From positions 69,754 to 133,753 of the forward strand of contig DMDA01000101.1 of the NCBI GenBank assembly GCA_003451595.1: a DNA stretch of 64,000 bases, read 5' to 3'. A model generated the notes under the pieces. The model was not told the DNA's origin. It saw only the letters and a program-made list of their open reading frames with translations, and made no database searches. Below are positions 1 to 9,595 of the stretch, one piece after another (position 1 is the first letter of the stretch; every line of letters begins with the position of its first letter). This DNA is from Chloroflexota bacterium. GTDB taxonomy: Bacteria; Chloroflexota; Anaerolineae; Caldilineales; Caldilineaceae. Made by a program: the position numbers and the translations under genes.

Positions 1-1
1 C

Positions 2-886
2 ATCGTTGAGATTCGTATCCATCGCCCGGTCAATCGTCATTACCTGTTGGAGCAGGCGCTGATCGACCGCTTTGGTCTCAGCGACGCCTACGTGCTGCTG
101 AGCGGGCAGGATCAGCGTGAGGATGAGCTGCTGGCTGGGGTTGGACGGTTGGCTGCCAGCTATCTGGAACGCGTGATCGCGCTGCTGCCCCCGGACGCCT
201 GCATTGGCATCGCCTGGGGTACGGGTGTGCACGCGGCGGTCAATGCGCTGCCCGAAAACCGCACTCATCCGCTCGACGTGGTGCAAATTCTTGGCAGCGT
301 CGGTGCGCCAAACCCCACCATCGATGGCCCCGATCTGGCACGGCTGCTGGCGGGCAAGCTGGGCAGTCGCTATTTTGACTTACACGCGCCGGTGCTGGTG
401 GCACAGCCAGCGCTGCGCGACCTCCTTTTGGACGAGCCTTCGATGCGCGAGGGCTTGCAGCGCGCGCGCAGCGTAGCGCTCGCCATTACTGGCATCGGCA
501 CTGTGCAACCCGAAGCAGCCAGCTTCTTGCGCGCGGGCCATCTGACGCAAGACGATCTGGCCGAGTTGCGACGTCAGGGCGTGGTGGGTGAAACATGCGG
601 ACGCTTCTTCGATGCCCAGGGCCGCTTCGCCGACTATGAGATCAACGCTCGCGTCATCGGCATCGACCTGACCGACCTGCGTCGGGTGCCGCGTGTGATC
701 GCGGTCGCGCGTGGGCTGCCCAAGGCGATGTCGATCTTGGGCGCACTGCGTGGGCGCTATCTCACCGTGCTCGCCACAGATGATGTGACCGCTCAGGCTG
801 TGCTCGAGCTGGCGGAGCCAGGAGTCACCAGTCACGAGTCGCCAGGCATGAGTCGCCAGTCACGAATGTTGACTCCCGACTCGTGA
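2..886 (+). CDS. SorC/DeoR-type sugar-binding transcriptional regulator, 5' truncated by window edge
   Basis: The reading frame is open back to the first bases of the window, so the DNA-binding N-terminus lies outside; what is left is the effector half. It starts with the linker typical of SorC regulators (VEIRI, then LEQALIDRFGLSDA) and contains the sugar-phosphate-binding core, including IGIAWGTGVHAAV and ITGIGTVQPEA. Members of this family bind a phosphorylated sugar and control the neighbouring sugar operon. A gpsA-like and an iron alcohol dehydrogenase gene follow on the same strand and are the likely targets or partners. The last 20 codons run into a repetitive tract and look like an added tail, not part of the fold. 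Family assignment is firm; the ligand is unknown. Confidence 0.85.
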   Translation: MVEIRIHRPVNRHYLLEQALIDRFGLSDAYVLLSGQDQREDELLAGVGRLAASYLERVIALLPPDACIGIAWGTGVHAAVNALPENRTHPLDVVQILGSVGAPNPTIDGPDLARLLAGKLGSRYFDLHAPVLVAQPALRDLLLDEPSMREGLQRARSVALAITGIGTVQPEAASFLRAGHLTQDDLAELRRQGVVGETCGRFFDAQGRFADYEINARVIGIDLTDLRRVPRVIAVARGLPKAMSILGALRGRYLTVLATDDVTAQAVLELAEPGVTSHESPGMSRQSRMLTPDS

Positions 887-888
887 CC
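821..888. repeat. Short-word repeat tract overlapping a gene end, with 10-bp inverted repeat
   Basis: Variants of the words agtcacgagtc and gagtcgccag recur here. GTCACGAGTC at 831-840 is the exact reverse complement of GACTCGTGAC at 878-887, and the stop codon of the upstream gene (884-886) lies within the right arm. The tract could form a hairpin with a 37-nt loop. There is no T-run, so a terminator is not obvious. Similar word-like tracts occur at other gene ends in this window. Confidence 0.6.
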
Positions 889-933
889 TACAAATATCTA
901 TTAAAATCAAAACTTTGAGGCAAAGAAAATTGT

Positions 934-1998
934 ATGGCCAACATCGTTGTTTTGGGCGCCGGGGTGATGGGCAGTGCATTTACAATGCCGCTGGCCGATA
1001 ACGGTCACCGCGTGCACCTGGTCGGCACGCACCTGGACAGTGACATCATCGAGGAAATCCACGAGACGCACATGCACCCGCGTCTGGGGTCGCGATTGCG
1101 CGCTGCGGTAGTTCCCTACACCTACGACCGCCTGGGCGAGGCCTTGCAGGGAGTGGAACTAGTCGTGGTGGGCGTCAACTCGCTGGGCATCGATTGGGCC
1201 GGCGAAATGCTGCGCGACACGCTGCCGCCGGGAACACCCCTCCTCTTCCTGACCAAAGGCCTGTCTGGCGACGGCGACCGACTGGAGTTACTGCCGCATC
1301 GTCTGCGCCGCCACCTGACGCCTGCACAACAGCGGAGTACGCCGCTGCTGGCCGTGGGCGGGCCATCCATTGCGGGCGAGCTTGCCGAGGAGCGCGACAC
1401 CTGTGTCGTGGTCACCGGCGATGACGATGCGTTGACAAACCGGCTGGCGGCGATGCTGCGCACGCGCTACTATCATGTCTGGCCCTCGACCGACATGGTC
1501 GGCGTCGAAACGTGCGTGGCGCTCAAGAATCTGTACGCGCTGGCGGTCGGCTGCGTGGGTGGTCTGCTGACCAAAGCCGGTAAAGCCAGCAACGAGGCCG
1601 TGATGCACAACCTGGCGGCGGCGATCTTTGCGCAGGGATTGTGGGAGACGGCCTACATGGTCGATTTCATGGGCGGGCAGCGGCATAGCGTCTTCACCCT
1701 GCCCGGCGCTGGCGATCTCTACGTAACGAGCATGGGCGGTCGCAATAGCCGCATGGGGTCGTATCTGGGGCAGGGCATCCCCTACTCGGTCGCCAAACGC
1801 GACTTCATGGCCGAGGTGACGATCGAAGGCGCACAACTGGCGCAAGCGATTGGACCGACCATCGAGACGTTGATGGCGCAGGGCAAGCTCGATCCGGTTG
1901 CACTGCCGCTGATGAAAAAAATGATCGATATCGTGACGCATGACGCCCCCGTTGAATTTCCATGGGATGCGTTCTTTGCCGGCGCCCTGGCACATTGA
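934..1998 (+). CDS. gpsA: NAD(P)H-dependent glycerol-3-phosphate dehydrogenase family protein
   Basis: 354 residues, close to the usual GpsA length. The N-terminal Rossmann loop LGAGVMGSAF is at residues 7-16, and GGPSIAGELAEE corresponds to the conserved GP(S/T)xAxE segment. GVETCVALKN (about residues 190-199) carries the catalytic lysine of the family, and LPGAGDLYVTSMGGRN matches the C-terminal substrate-binding region. The classical enzyme reduces dihydroxyacetone phosphate to sn-glycerol 3-phosphate for lipid synthesis. Its place between a sugar regulator and an iron alcohol dehydrogenase suggests that this copy could instead act on a related polyol or sugar phosphate; that is inference. 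The upstream gap is AT-rich, with a weak purine stretch before the ATG. Confidence 0.85.
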   Translation: MANIVVLGAGVMGSAFTMPLADNGHRVHLVGTHLDSDIIEEIHETHMHPRLGSRLRAAVVPYTYDRLGEALQGVELVVVGVNSLGIDWAGEMLRDTLPPGTPLLFLTKGLSGDGDRLELLPHRLRRHLTPAQQRSTPLLAVGGPSIAGELAEERDTCVVVTGDDDALTNRLAAMLRTRYYHVWPSTDMVGVETCVALKNLYALAVGCVGGLLTKAGKASNEAVMHNLAAAIFAQGLWETAYMVDFMGGQRHSVFTLPGAGDLYVTSMGGRNSRMGSYLGQGIPYSVAKRDFMAEVTIEGAQLAQAIGPTIETLMAQGKLDPVALPLMKKMIDIVTHDAPVEFPWDAFFAGALAH

Positions 1999-2034
1999 TC
2001 AGGCGATCACAGGACACCGCCCCAAGGAGGAAGC

Positions 2035-3189
2035 ATGAAATTTGAGTTTGCCACAGCGCAACGCATCCTCTTCGGCGAAGGAACATTGAGCGAAATCGGT
2101 CCGGCCACCCGCAGCTTTGGGGTGCGAGCGCTGGTCGTCATTGGCGCCAACCCACAGCGGGCGGAGCGCCTGCTGACATTGCTGCAAGCTGCAGATGTGC
2201 AGCCAGCCCTCTTTAGCGTCAGTCATGAACCAACCGTCGCCGACGCCGTGGCCGGGGTTGCGGCGGCGCACAACACAGGCGCCGAAGTGATTGTCGCACT
2301 GGGCGGCGGCAGCGTCATCGATGCCGCCAAGGCCATCGCAGCGCTCGCCACCAATCCGGGTGACGTGTTCGACTACCTGGAGGTGATCGGCAAAGCGCAG
2401 CCACTAACCAAGCCCTCCTTGCCGGTGATCGCGATTCCCACCACCGCCGGCACAGGCAGCGAAGTGACGCGCAACGCTGTGCTCGCTTCACCAGAGCATC
2501 GCGTCAAGGTGAGCGTGCGCAGTCCATCCATGCTGCCACGGCTGGCGCTGGTCGATCCGGAGTTGACCTACAGCCTGCCTGCCGCCGTCACTGCCGCGAC
2601 TGGAATGGATGCCTTGACGCAGCTGATCGAGCCATTTGTCTCCAGTCGCGCCAATCCGCTGACGGACGCCATCTGCCGTGAAGGGTTGCGTCAGGCCGCG
2701 CGTTCGCTGACTCGGGCGGTGCGTCATGGTCAAGACACTGCCGCGCGCCGCGACATGGCCTTTGCCAGCCTGTGCGGCGGGCTGGCGTTGGCAAATGCCG
2801 GGTTGGGCGCCGTACACGGCTTCGCCGGTCCATTCGGCGGCATGTATGGTGCGCCGCACGGCGCCGTCTGCGCAGCGCTGCTGCCAGAAGTTGTCGCCGT
2901 CAACGTGAAGGCGCTGCGCCAACGCGAGCCGGGCAGCATGGCGTTGATGCGCTACGCGGAACTGGCGCACCTGCTCACGGGCAGCGCCGAGGCCACCATC
3001 GACGACGCCATCATCTGGCTGCGTGCGCTAGTCGCAGGGCTGGAGATTCCCCCGCTGTCGCATTATGGCTTTCACCGCGCCGACACGCCTGCGCTGGTGG
3101 AAAAAGCCCGCGTCGCATCCAGCATGAAGGCCAATCCGATTGTGTTGACCGATGCGGAATTGACGGCAATCGTGAACGCTGCATACTGA
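2035..3189 (+). CDS. Iron-containing alcohol dehydrogenase
   Basis: 384 residues, the normal size for the family. The NAD-binding GGGSVIDAAKAIA motif lies near residues 85-100, followed by PTTAGTGSEVT. The metal site is indicated by GMDALTQLIEPFVS and by the two histidine segments GAVHGFAGPFGG and GAPHGAVCA. A strong ribosome-binding site (aaggagg at 2025-2031) precedes the ATG. The family interconverts alcohols and aldehydes or ketones using Fe(II) and NAD(P). It is probably co-transcribed with the GpsA-like gene 36 bp upstream, so the two may work on the same C3 or polyol intermediate. The substrate cannot be read from the sequence. Confidence 0.9.
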   Translation: MKFEFATAQRILFGEGTLSEIGPATRSFGVRALVVIGANPQRAERLLTLLQAADVQPALFSVSHEPTVADAVAGVAAAHNTGAEVIVALGGGSVIDAAKAIAALATNPGDVFDYLEVIGKAQPLTKPSLPVIAIPTTAGTGSEVTRNAVLASPEHRVKVSVRSPSMLPRLALVDPELTYSLPAAVTAATGMDALTQLIEPFVSSRANPLTDAICREGLRQAARSLTRAVRHGQDTAARRDMAFASLCGGLALANAGLGAVHGFAGPFGGMYGAPHGAVCAALLPEVVAVNVKALRQREPGSMALMRYAELAHLLTGSAEATIDDAIIWLRALVAGLEIPPLSHYGFHRADTPALVEKARVASSMKANPIVLTDAELTAIVNAAY

Positions 3190-3190
3190 T

Positions 3191-3244
3191 AAAAAAATCA
3201 GCTCAGCAACGACGCCACAAGTAGTGATGTCGTTGCTGAGCTGA
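3191..3244 (-). terminator. Intrinsic terminator of the leftward sigma/anti-sigma operon
   Basis: A perfect 16-bp inverted repeat (3198-3213 with 3229-3244, 15-nt loop) is followed, reading leftward, by seven T residues (the A-run at 3191-3197). This is a textbook Rho-independent terminator for the minus-strand operon. It also closes the convergent iron-ADH transcript, although that direction has no T-run. Confidence 0.9.
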
Positions 3245-3267
3245 AGGCAATGTGCGGCAACAGATGA

Positions 3268-4791
3268 TCAAACGTCTCTTTGCGCTAATTGCTGTGCTTG
3301 TTCGACGATAGCGGTGCGTTCAACGCGCGCCACTGGCCACTTCACGATCTCGGCAATTTCGGCAGGTGTATGGGCAGCCAGCTCAGCAAAGGTGCGGATG
3401 CCCGCTGCCTTGAGCCGCTGATCGAAAACAGGCCCGATGCCGTTGATGCGCGTGAAGTCATCTTCACCCGAAGACGTCGGGGTTGTCAGTACAGGCGAAG
3501 CTGCCACGACGTCGCCCCCTTCTGGTTCTAGCGCAACAGCTTCGTGCGTCACAGTTTCTGGCGCACGCTCTGCAATAGGTGACTCTGCAACAGGTGGTGT
3601 AGGCGTCGATGCTGTTGTGTCCTCAGTAGCCTCCGCAGTGACAGGCGTAGCAGCCGCAACGGGGGCCGCAGCCGATGGAGACGACTCTCCCAACTTCAGC
3701 ACCTTGACCAGGAGCGTCCCCGCCCCCAACGCGCTGAAAATCAAGGCGCCCAGGAAGGCAAAGAAGCCAAAACAACCGCCAAGAATCCATAAGAATGCGA
3801 TGACTGCTCCTGGCCCAGCAATGCCTATCGCCGTGCGCCAGGGTTGCGGCCAGACCGTCCCCAACCGTGCGGCAAATCGGCGCCCTAATTCGTTGCCCAC
3901 GATAGCAAAACCAACCAGGTTGACAGCCACCAACAGCAACCCAAGCAAGAACGCCGGTGGCCGGAAGCAGAACGTGAGCCACAGCAGCCCGATCAAGGCA
4001 AGCGCAAACATATTGAAGATCAGACCCGCCGCAAAGGCCAGCGCCGTGCGTTCAACCAGCAAACCGCGCATCTCTTCCATGAGCGCCGGGCGCCACTTCA
4101 GCAGGAGAATCGCTACAAGCACACTCACGCCCAACATGAGCAGCGCCGTGAAGACGCGCCCCAGCGCCGCCCAGAACACTTCGACGGGGGTGGGCGCAGG
4201 CGCAACCGGCGCCACAGGCGCAACCGGCAACGCACCGATCGGCGGCAACGCCGGCATATTGATCGCCGGGCCGCGCAACAGGCTGCCTTCGACAACCGCG
4301 CCACGCTCCTGTTTGATCTCACCGCTGACAACGCTCACATCGCCACCAACCTCAGCCGACCGCCCCAGGTCGACATCGCCGCTCCAGGCTGTGATCGCAC
4401 CGTTGACAGTGCCATCAACCTCAACACTGCCACTGAAAGCGGTAATGTCGCCCGCCACCAACCCACCTGCGTCAATTTCGATATCACCGCTGTAGACAAC
4501 CAGGTTGCCGCGAATAGCGCCCCCACGCGCCACCGTCACATCACCCTGGTAGACTGCGACATCGCCCTCGATAGTCTCACCGTTGCGTACGGTCAGGTCG
4601 CTGTTGAAAAGTTGCTGTTGCGCCAGAGATGGTTGATCAGACGCCGCCTGCAACCCCGGTGCAAAAGCCATCAACAACGAGAAGACTGTCACCGCGATCA
4701 CAAGCAGCGGCCAGCTTCGCTTTGATGTAAACAATGTGGTAAAGCGCATAAGCATCCCTGTCAGAAGAGTTTGCAATTGAACAAGATTCAT
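3268..4791 (-). CDS. Membrane protein with bactofilin-like repeats and C-terminal helix-hairpin-helix
   Basis: 507 residues. An N-terminal signal or anchor segment (about residues 25-50) is followed by short repeats of the type GDVxVxxGDxxV (about residues 75-165), resembling the beta-helical repeats of bactofilin/polymer-forming proteins. Four hydrophobic segments follow (about residues 210-370), then a low-complexity Ala/Pro/Thr/Glu linker. The C-terminus holds DDFTRINGIGPVFDQRLKAAG, a helix-hairpin-helix of the DUF4332/SAP-like kind often attached to envelope or ribosomal proteins. Its ATG overlaps the stop codon of the anti-sigma gene, so it is translationally coupled and probably an effector of the sigma response. 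Function unknown; an envelope-stress scaffold is a guess. Confidence 0.7.
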   Translation of the reverse strand: MNLVQLQTLLTGMLMRFTTLFTSKRSWPLLVIAVTVFSLLMAFAPGLQAASDQPSLAQQQLFNSDLTVRNGETIEGDVAVYQGDVTVARGGAIRGNLVVYSGDIEIDAGGLVAGDITAFSGSVEVDGTVNGAITAWSGDVDLGRSAEVGGDVSVVSGEIKQERGAVVEGSLLRGPAINMPALPPIGALPVAPVAPVAPAPTPVEVFWAALGRVFTALLMLGVSVLVAILLLKWRPALMEEMRGLLVERTALAFAAGLIFNMFALALIGLLWLTFCFRPPAFLLGLLLVAVNLVGFAIVGNELGRRFAARLGTVWPQPWRTAIGIAGPGAVIAFLWILGGCFGFFAFLGALIFSALGAGTLLVKVLKLGESSPSAAAPVAAATPVTAEATEDTTASTPTPPVAESPIAERAPETVTHEAVALEPEGGDVVAASPVLTTPTSSGEDDFTRINGIGPVFDQRLKAAGIRTFAELAAHTPAEIAEIVKWPVARVERTAIVEQAQQLAQRDV

Positions 4792-5375
4792 TCCACCGAA
4801 GCTGGCAACGCCTGCTCCTGGTGGGCGCTGCGGCGCAGCAACTGCACCCAGCCGACGACCAACATGATCAGCAACAACACATAGAGACCACCAGCAACTT
4901 GCGCTTGAGGTGTGTCAATCAGCGCGTTCACGCTTTCGCCGAGGGTCGCCAACCAGAGATTGACGGAGGTGTAGGCCATTGCCAGGGCGCGCACCTGACC
5001 GCCCACCCATTGTCCCTGGGTCAGAAAGACAAAGACGCCAATCCCCGTTGTCAACGCAAAGACCAGCGCTACTGCCAGCAAAGCCGCCGCCGAAGACAAG
5101 AGCAGCACGCGCTGTTGACGTTCCTTCTCCGCCTCAGCCATACGTAGCTCGAAGCGCTGCACAAAACCCGAAGGCGGCGTCACCGCTGGCGTAGCGGTGA
5201 ACTCGCTGTCGATCCATTGCCAGGCGCGCCAGCTTTCCGCCAGGTCAGGATCGTCAGCCAGCCACGCCTCAAAGCGCATCTGTTCGTCGTCATCTAGTTG
5301 GTCGTCGAGCGCCAGTGACATCAGCCAGTCGAATTCGGCTGCGGACGGCGCCGTGTGAACCGTTGGCTCACTCAT
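4788..5375 (-). CDS. Membrane anti-sigma factor
   Basis: 195 residues immediately downstream of an ECF sigma gene. The N-terminal 70 residues (EFDWLMSLALDDQLDDDEQMRFEAWLADDPDLAESWRAW) have the helical pattern of anti-sigma domains but lack the His-Cys-Cys zinc ligands of the ZAS type. Two hydrophobic segments follow (about residues 95-130 and 155-180), placing the sigma-binding domain in the cytoplasm. It would hold the partner sigma factor inactive until a membrane signal arrives. The gene is separated from the sigma gene by 16 bp and overlaps the next gene by four bases. Confidence 0.8.
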   Translation of the reverse strand: MSEPTVHTAPSAAEFDWLMSLALDDQLDDDEQMRFEAWLADDPDLAESWRAWQWIDSEFTATPAVTPPSGFVQRFELRMAEAEKERQQRVLLLSSAAALLAVALVFALTTGIGVFVFLTQGQWVGGQVRALAMAYTSVNLWLATLGESVNALIDTPQAQVAGGLYVLLLIMLVVGWVQLLRRSAHQEQALPASVE

Positions 5376-5391
5376 ACTCTCACCTCATTTC

Positions 5392-6042
5392 TCACAGCGC
5401 CGCCATTGCCAACCGCAACATCATCGGTTGGAGACGGCTGTGTTCCACCTGACGCGCAGGCGGGGCAGTGCGTGGCAACGGCGGCGGCGTGACGCTTTCC
5501 TGCTCCTTGTAGATCGCGGCCAGCTGTTGGCGCGCCCGAAAGAGGCGGCTCTTGACCGTTGCGACCGTCACATTCATGCTTTCGGCGATCTCTTCGTAGC
5601 TCAGGTCTTCCCAATAGCGCAACACCAGCGGTGTGCGATATTCGGGCGCCAGGCGGTCTAGCATATTCTGCACCTCGATGCGCGCCTCTTGCTGCAACGC
5701 GTGACGCTCCGGGCGGGGGTCATCGCCCTCCAGATTCTGCAGCACCGGGTTGTCATCGATGGAAATCTGCGTTGTGCGCCGTTTGCGCAGCCGGTCGATA
5801 CAATAGTGATTGGCAATCGAAAACAGCCAGGTCGAAAATTTCATCTCTGGATCATATTGACCGAGCCGGCTATAGGCGCGCAAAAACGCCTCCTGTGCGG
5901 CGTCCTCGGCTTCTTCCACACTCCCCAACATGCGGTAGGTCAAATTGAACACTGGGCGCTGATAAGCCTCGACAAGGCGACTGAATGCACTACGGTCGCC
6001 CCGCCGCGCTTGCTGCACCCATATCTGCTCCTGCTCATTCAT
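5392..6042 (-). CDS. ECF RNA polymerase sigma factor (RpoE/SigW type)
   Basis: 216 residues from the chosen ATG at 6042, which has a purine-rich stretch upstream; a longer in-frame start at 6105 has no better support. Region 2 contains LVEAYQRPVFNLTYRML and DAAQEAFLRAYSRL with FSTWLFSIANHYCIDRLRK (-10 recognition). Region 4 contains LVLRYWEDLSYEEIAE and VTVATVKSRLFRARQQL, the -35-binding helix-turn-helix. About 50 extra C-terminal residues are proline-rich. The downstream anti-sigma gene makes this a standard sigma/anti-sigma pair, and such genes are usually autoregulated. Confidence 0.93.
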   Translation of the reverse strand: MNEQEQIWVQQARRGDRSAFSRLVEAYQRPVFNLTYRMLGSVEEAEDAAQEAFLRAYSRLGQYDPEMKFSTWLFSIANHYCIDRLRKRRTTQISIDDNPVLQNLEGDDPRPERHALQQEARIEVQNMLDRLAPEYRTPLVLRYWEDLSYEEIAESMNVTVATVKSRLFRARQQLAAIYKEQESVTPPPLPRTAPPARQVEHSRLQPMMLRLAMAAL

Positions 6043-6186
6043 ACCGACGAATCTCACTTCTCTTCTTGAGACCAGATTGACCCGGCCCCATGCGCTGTCG
6101 CTCACACTACGCAGCTGCCGCCGAAAAGTTGCAGCCGTGGATAGTCAATTCGTCCTCCGCCAGTAAACCGGAAACACACGCCACTT

Positions 6187-6216
6187 TTGTTGCTCATCTT
6201 TGTAGTCAAGTATAAT
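6187..6216 (+). promoter_or_regulatory. Probable promoter of the chelatase operon
   Basis: A consensus -10 TATAAT at 6211-6216 with a weaker -35 TTGTTG at 6187-6192 (18-bp spacer) lies about 120 bp before the chelatase start, in the 295-bp divergent gap between the sigma gene and the chelatase. Rightward transcription would include the hairpin at 6243-6271. Confidence 0.55.
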
Positions 6217-6242
6217 ATGAATTGAATCAGACTAGGAATGGC

Positions 6243-6271
6243 GACAGGGGCGAAGAACCTTCGCCCCTGTC
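6243..6271 (+). other. Leader hairpin upstream of the chelatase gene
   Basis: A perfect 12-bp GC-rich stem (6243-6254 with 6260-6271) with a 5-nt loop lies between the putative promoter and the chelatase ORF. No T-run follows, so it is not a simple terminator. It could be an mRNA-stabilising element or part of a regulatory leader; I see no recognisable cobalamin riboswitch. Confidence 0.6.
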
Positions 6272-6337
6272 AGCGTCAGAAATGCGGGCAACCGACAGCT
6301 CTATCGGCGCCCCACGCATCCGGTGAAGGAATATTCC

Positions 6338-7440
6338 ATGCGACAAACATACCCATTTACCGCTATCGTAGGGCAGGAGCGCATGAAACGCGCCCTGATT
6401 CTTAACGCGATCAACCCACAGATCGGCGGCGTGTTGATTCGCGGCGAGCGCGGCACTGCCAAATCGACCGCTGCTCGCGCCCTAGCAGCCTTGCTGCCCG
6501 AACTCGAAGTAGTCCAGGGGTGCCGCTTCAACTGTGACCCGCAGCGGCCTGACCTCTTCTGTGACGAGTGTCGCGACCGTCTGGAACAATTGGGCGCACT
6601 CCCGACCTCGCATGTCCCCACACCCTTCGTCGATCTACCGGTCAGCGCCACCGAAGATCGCGTCGTGGGCACGCTCGACATCGAGAAGGCTATCCAGAAA
6701 GGCGAGCGCCACTTCGAACCGGGCATCCTGGCGGCTGCCAACCGAGGCGTGCTTTACGTCGATGAAGTTAACCTGCTCGACGATCACGTGGTCGATCTGC
6801 TGCTCGACAGCGCGGCGATGGGCGTCAACGTGGTGGAGCGTGAGGGCATCAGCTTCCAACATCCGGCGCGCTTCGTGCTTGTTGGCTCCATGAACCCGGA
6901 AGAAGGCGACCTGCGCCCGCAATTGCTGGATCGCTTTGCTCATGCCGTCGATGTCGTTGGCATCAGCGAGGCCAGCCAGCGCGTCGAGGTGTTGCGCCGT
7001 CGCGTCTTCTTCGAGCAAGACCCGGAGGCTTTCATCGCTGCCTACGACGAAACCGAACGCGCGATGTGTGATCGCATCTTACAGGCCCGGCAGCGCTATC
7101 CACTGGTCAAGTACACTGAAAAGGATATGTACACGATCGCGGCGTTGACCGCCAGTTTCAAGGTCGACGGCCATCGCGCCGACATCGTGATCCTCAAGAC
7201 CGCGCGCGCTCAGGCCGCCTATGATGGTCGCCTGCAGATCAACGACAAGGACATCCTGCTCGCCGCCGAGCTGGCGCTGCCACACCGTATGAAGAAGCAA
7301 CCTTTCCAGGATTCGGTGCTCAACCCGGATCAGTTGCAATCGAATATGCGACAGGCACGCGCAGAAGCCGAGCAATCGGTCACCGATGAAGATCAACAGC
7401 AGGAAGGCGAAGGCAAGGGGACTGCAGACGAAAAAAAAGC

Positions 7441-7465
<25 letters not shown>
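6338..7465 (+). CDS. chlD: Mg/Co chelatase AAA+ subunit (zero-frame, ChlI-like product of chlD)
   Basis: 375 residues from the ATG at 6338, preceded by GAAGGA eight bases upstream. The AAA+ core is complete: [16 protein letters not shown], Walker [10 protein letters not shown], the Cys-containing insert [18 protein letters not shown], Walker [18 protein letters not shown], and sensor [18 protein letters not shown]. The ORF stops at 7465, just after a run of eight A residues, in an acidic linker that continues in the -1 frame into a VWA-domain reading frame. In known chelatases the AAA+ small subunit and the AAA+/VWA medium subunit form stacked hexamers that drive metal insertion by a large CobN/ChlH subunit. 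No chlorophyll genes are nearby, so cobalt chelation for B12 is more likely. Confidence 0.88.
7415..7438 (+). promoter_or_regulatory. Programmed -1 ribosomal frameshift site (A AAA AAA slippery heptamer)
   Basis: The A8 run at 7431-7438 places the heptamer A_AAA_AAA in register with the zero frame (A at 7432, codons 7433-7435 and 7436-7438). A -1 slip turns the reading from GAA AAA AAA GCA to AAA AGC ATG and enters the VWA frame directly. The purine tract AAGGGG at 7415-7420 lies 11 nt upstream, a suitable distance for an internal Shine-Dalgarno-like stimulator, and the zero-frame TGA follows at 7463. All parts are seen in the sequence; use in vivo is inferred. Confidence 0.75.
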
Positions 7466-8398
<933 letters not shown>

Positions 8399-8406
<8 letters not shown>

Positions 8407-9595
8407 CACGACGGCCACGCCGCCCTCTCAACCCAACCCGGCGCCCATGCTCATCAAGGGGAGTTGGGAAGAAAAACTGACGCATGGACAGAAGCTGATC
8501 GCTGCACAGAAGGACGAAGCGATCCCGCTGCTGCAGCAGATCATTGATCGCCTGGCGCAACTGCCCGTAGCGCAACGCCACGCTGCCAATCGGCGACTCG
8601 ATCGCATCCTCTTTCAGGCAATCACCGATCTGGTCTTTTACCAGTGCTATCGCGACCAGTACGACGCAGCGCTGGCGAATACGACGCTGGCGGCGCAATT
8701 GGCGCCGCCAGATCAGGCGCGCATTTGGGAGCAACATAGCGCTGCCATCCTGCTGCAGGCTGGCGAGATAGAGGCCGCCTTTGCCCGGCTCGAAAACATT
8801 GCACGCGCCGGCGACCTGGCGCAGTGGCATGATCTCATTATGCACGCGCTGCGCCACACCCGGCTCGACGTCGCCGAGCGCGCCCTGCTTGAGGCAGAAC
8901 ACGTTGTCAATCGCATCGACGCCGGCCAGGATGAAGCCGCCGTGCGCCAGGCACGCGGCCAGCTGGCGTATCTGAAGGCGCACGTAGCGCTGGCGCAAGA
9001 TAGGCTCGACGAAGCCCTGGCATGGGCAGAGTTTGCGATGACGACCAGCGACTTGTTCGGCAAGAACCCCGGCTTCTTCTACGTCCAGCTTGTGGACAAA
9101 GGCCACTACGACGCCGCGCTCAAACTGATTCGCCGTGACCAACACAACCCCATCCGCGCCAGCTTCTGGGGCGGACTGGCAGCCTATCGACGCGGCGAGC
9201 ACGCACAGGCCGCAGCACAGTGGCGTCAGACGTTGCACACAGCACTGCCTGAAGAAGGACCGGTCGATTTTCTGGAATTGGTCATGGCGCATTACTACCT
9301 GGGCGACAAAGAAGGACGCGGGCTTGCGATTGTGCTCGACGACCTGCGCCGCGAACAGACAGCGGCCTTTGGACAGCTGTTTCTGGCCGGGCTGGGCTGG
9401 GCGCTGCGCAACGACCGCACCGCCGCCCACGCCAACTTCCGCCTGGCTGTGATGCGCAGCAAATCCACCGCCAGCGGACGGCTCCTGCCCCGCTTCTGGT
9501 GGGCATTCTGCACCGATCTACTATCTGCAACGACACAGGAAGAATATGCCCGTTATTTCGACACTGGCGCAACCCACACTCTCCCCCATGCGTAA
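8399..9595 (+). CDS. TPR-like helical repeat protein
   Basis: 398 residues, overlapping the end of the chelatase VWA frame by eight bases (ATG inside the ATGTCTGA junction), which indicates translational coupling. The sequence is almost all amphipathic helices with TPR-like pairs (for example LLQAGEIEAAFARLENIARAGD and LAYLKAHVALAQDRLDEALAWAEFA). There is no signal peptide and no enzymatic motif. TPR proteins serve as assembly platforms, and its fixed position suggests a role with the chelatase. No specific family recognised. Confidence 0.75.

Noticed and set aside
3437..4495. Long rightward ORF (352 codons) opposite the bactofilin-like gene
   Set aside because: It is the antisense shadow of a gene with domains, signal peptide and operon context; the product is low-complexity Thr/Ala/Pro/Arg with no motif.
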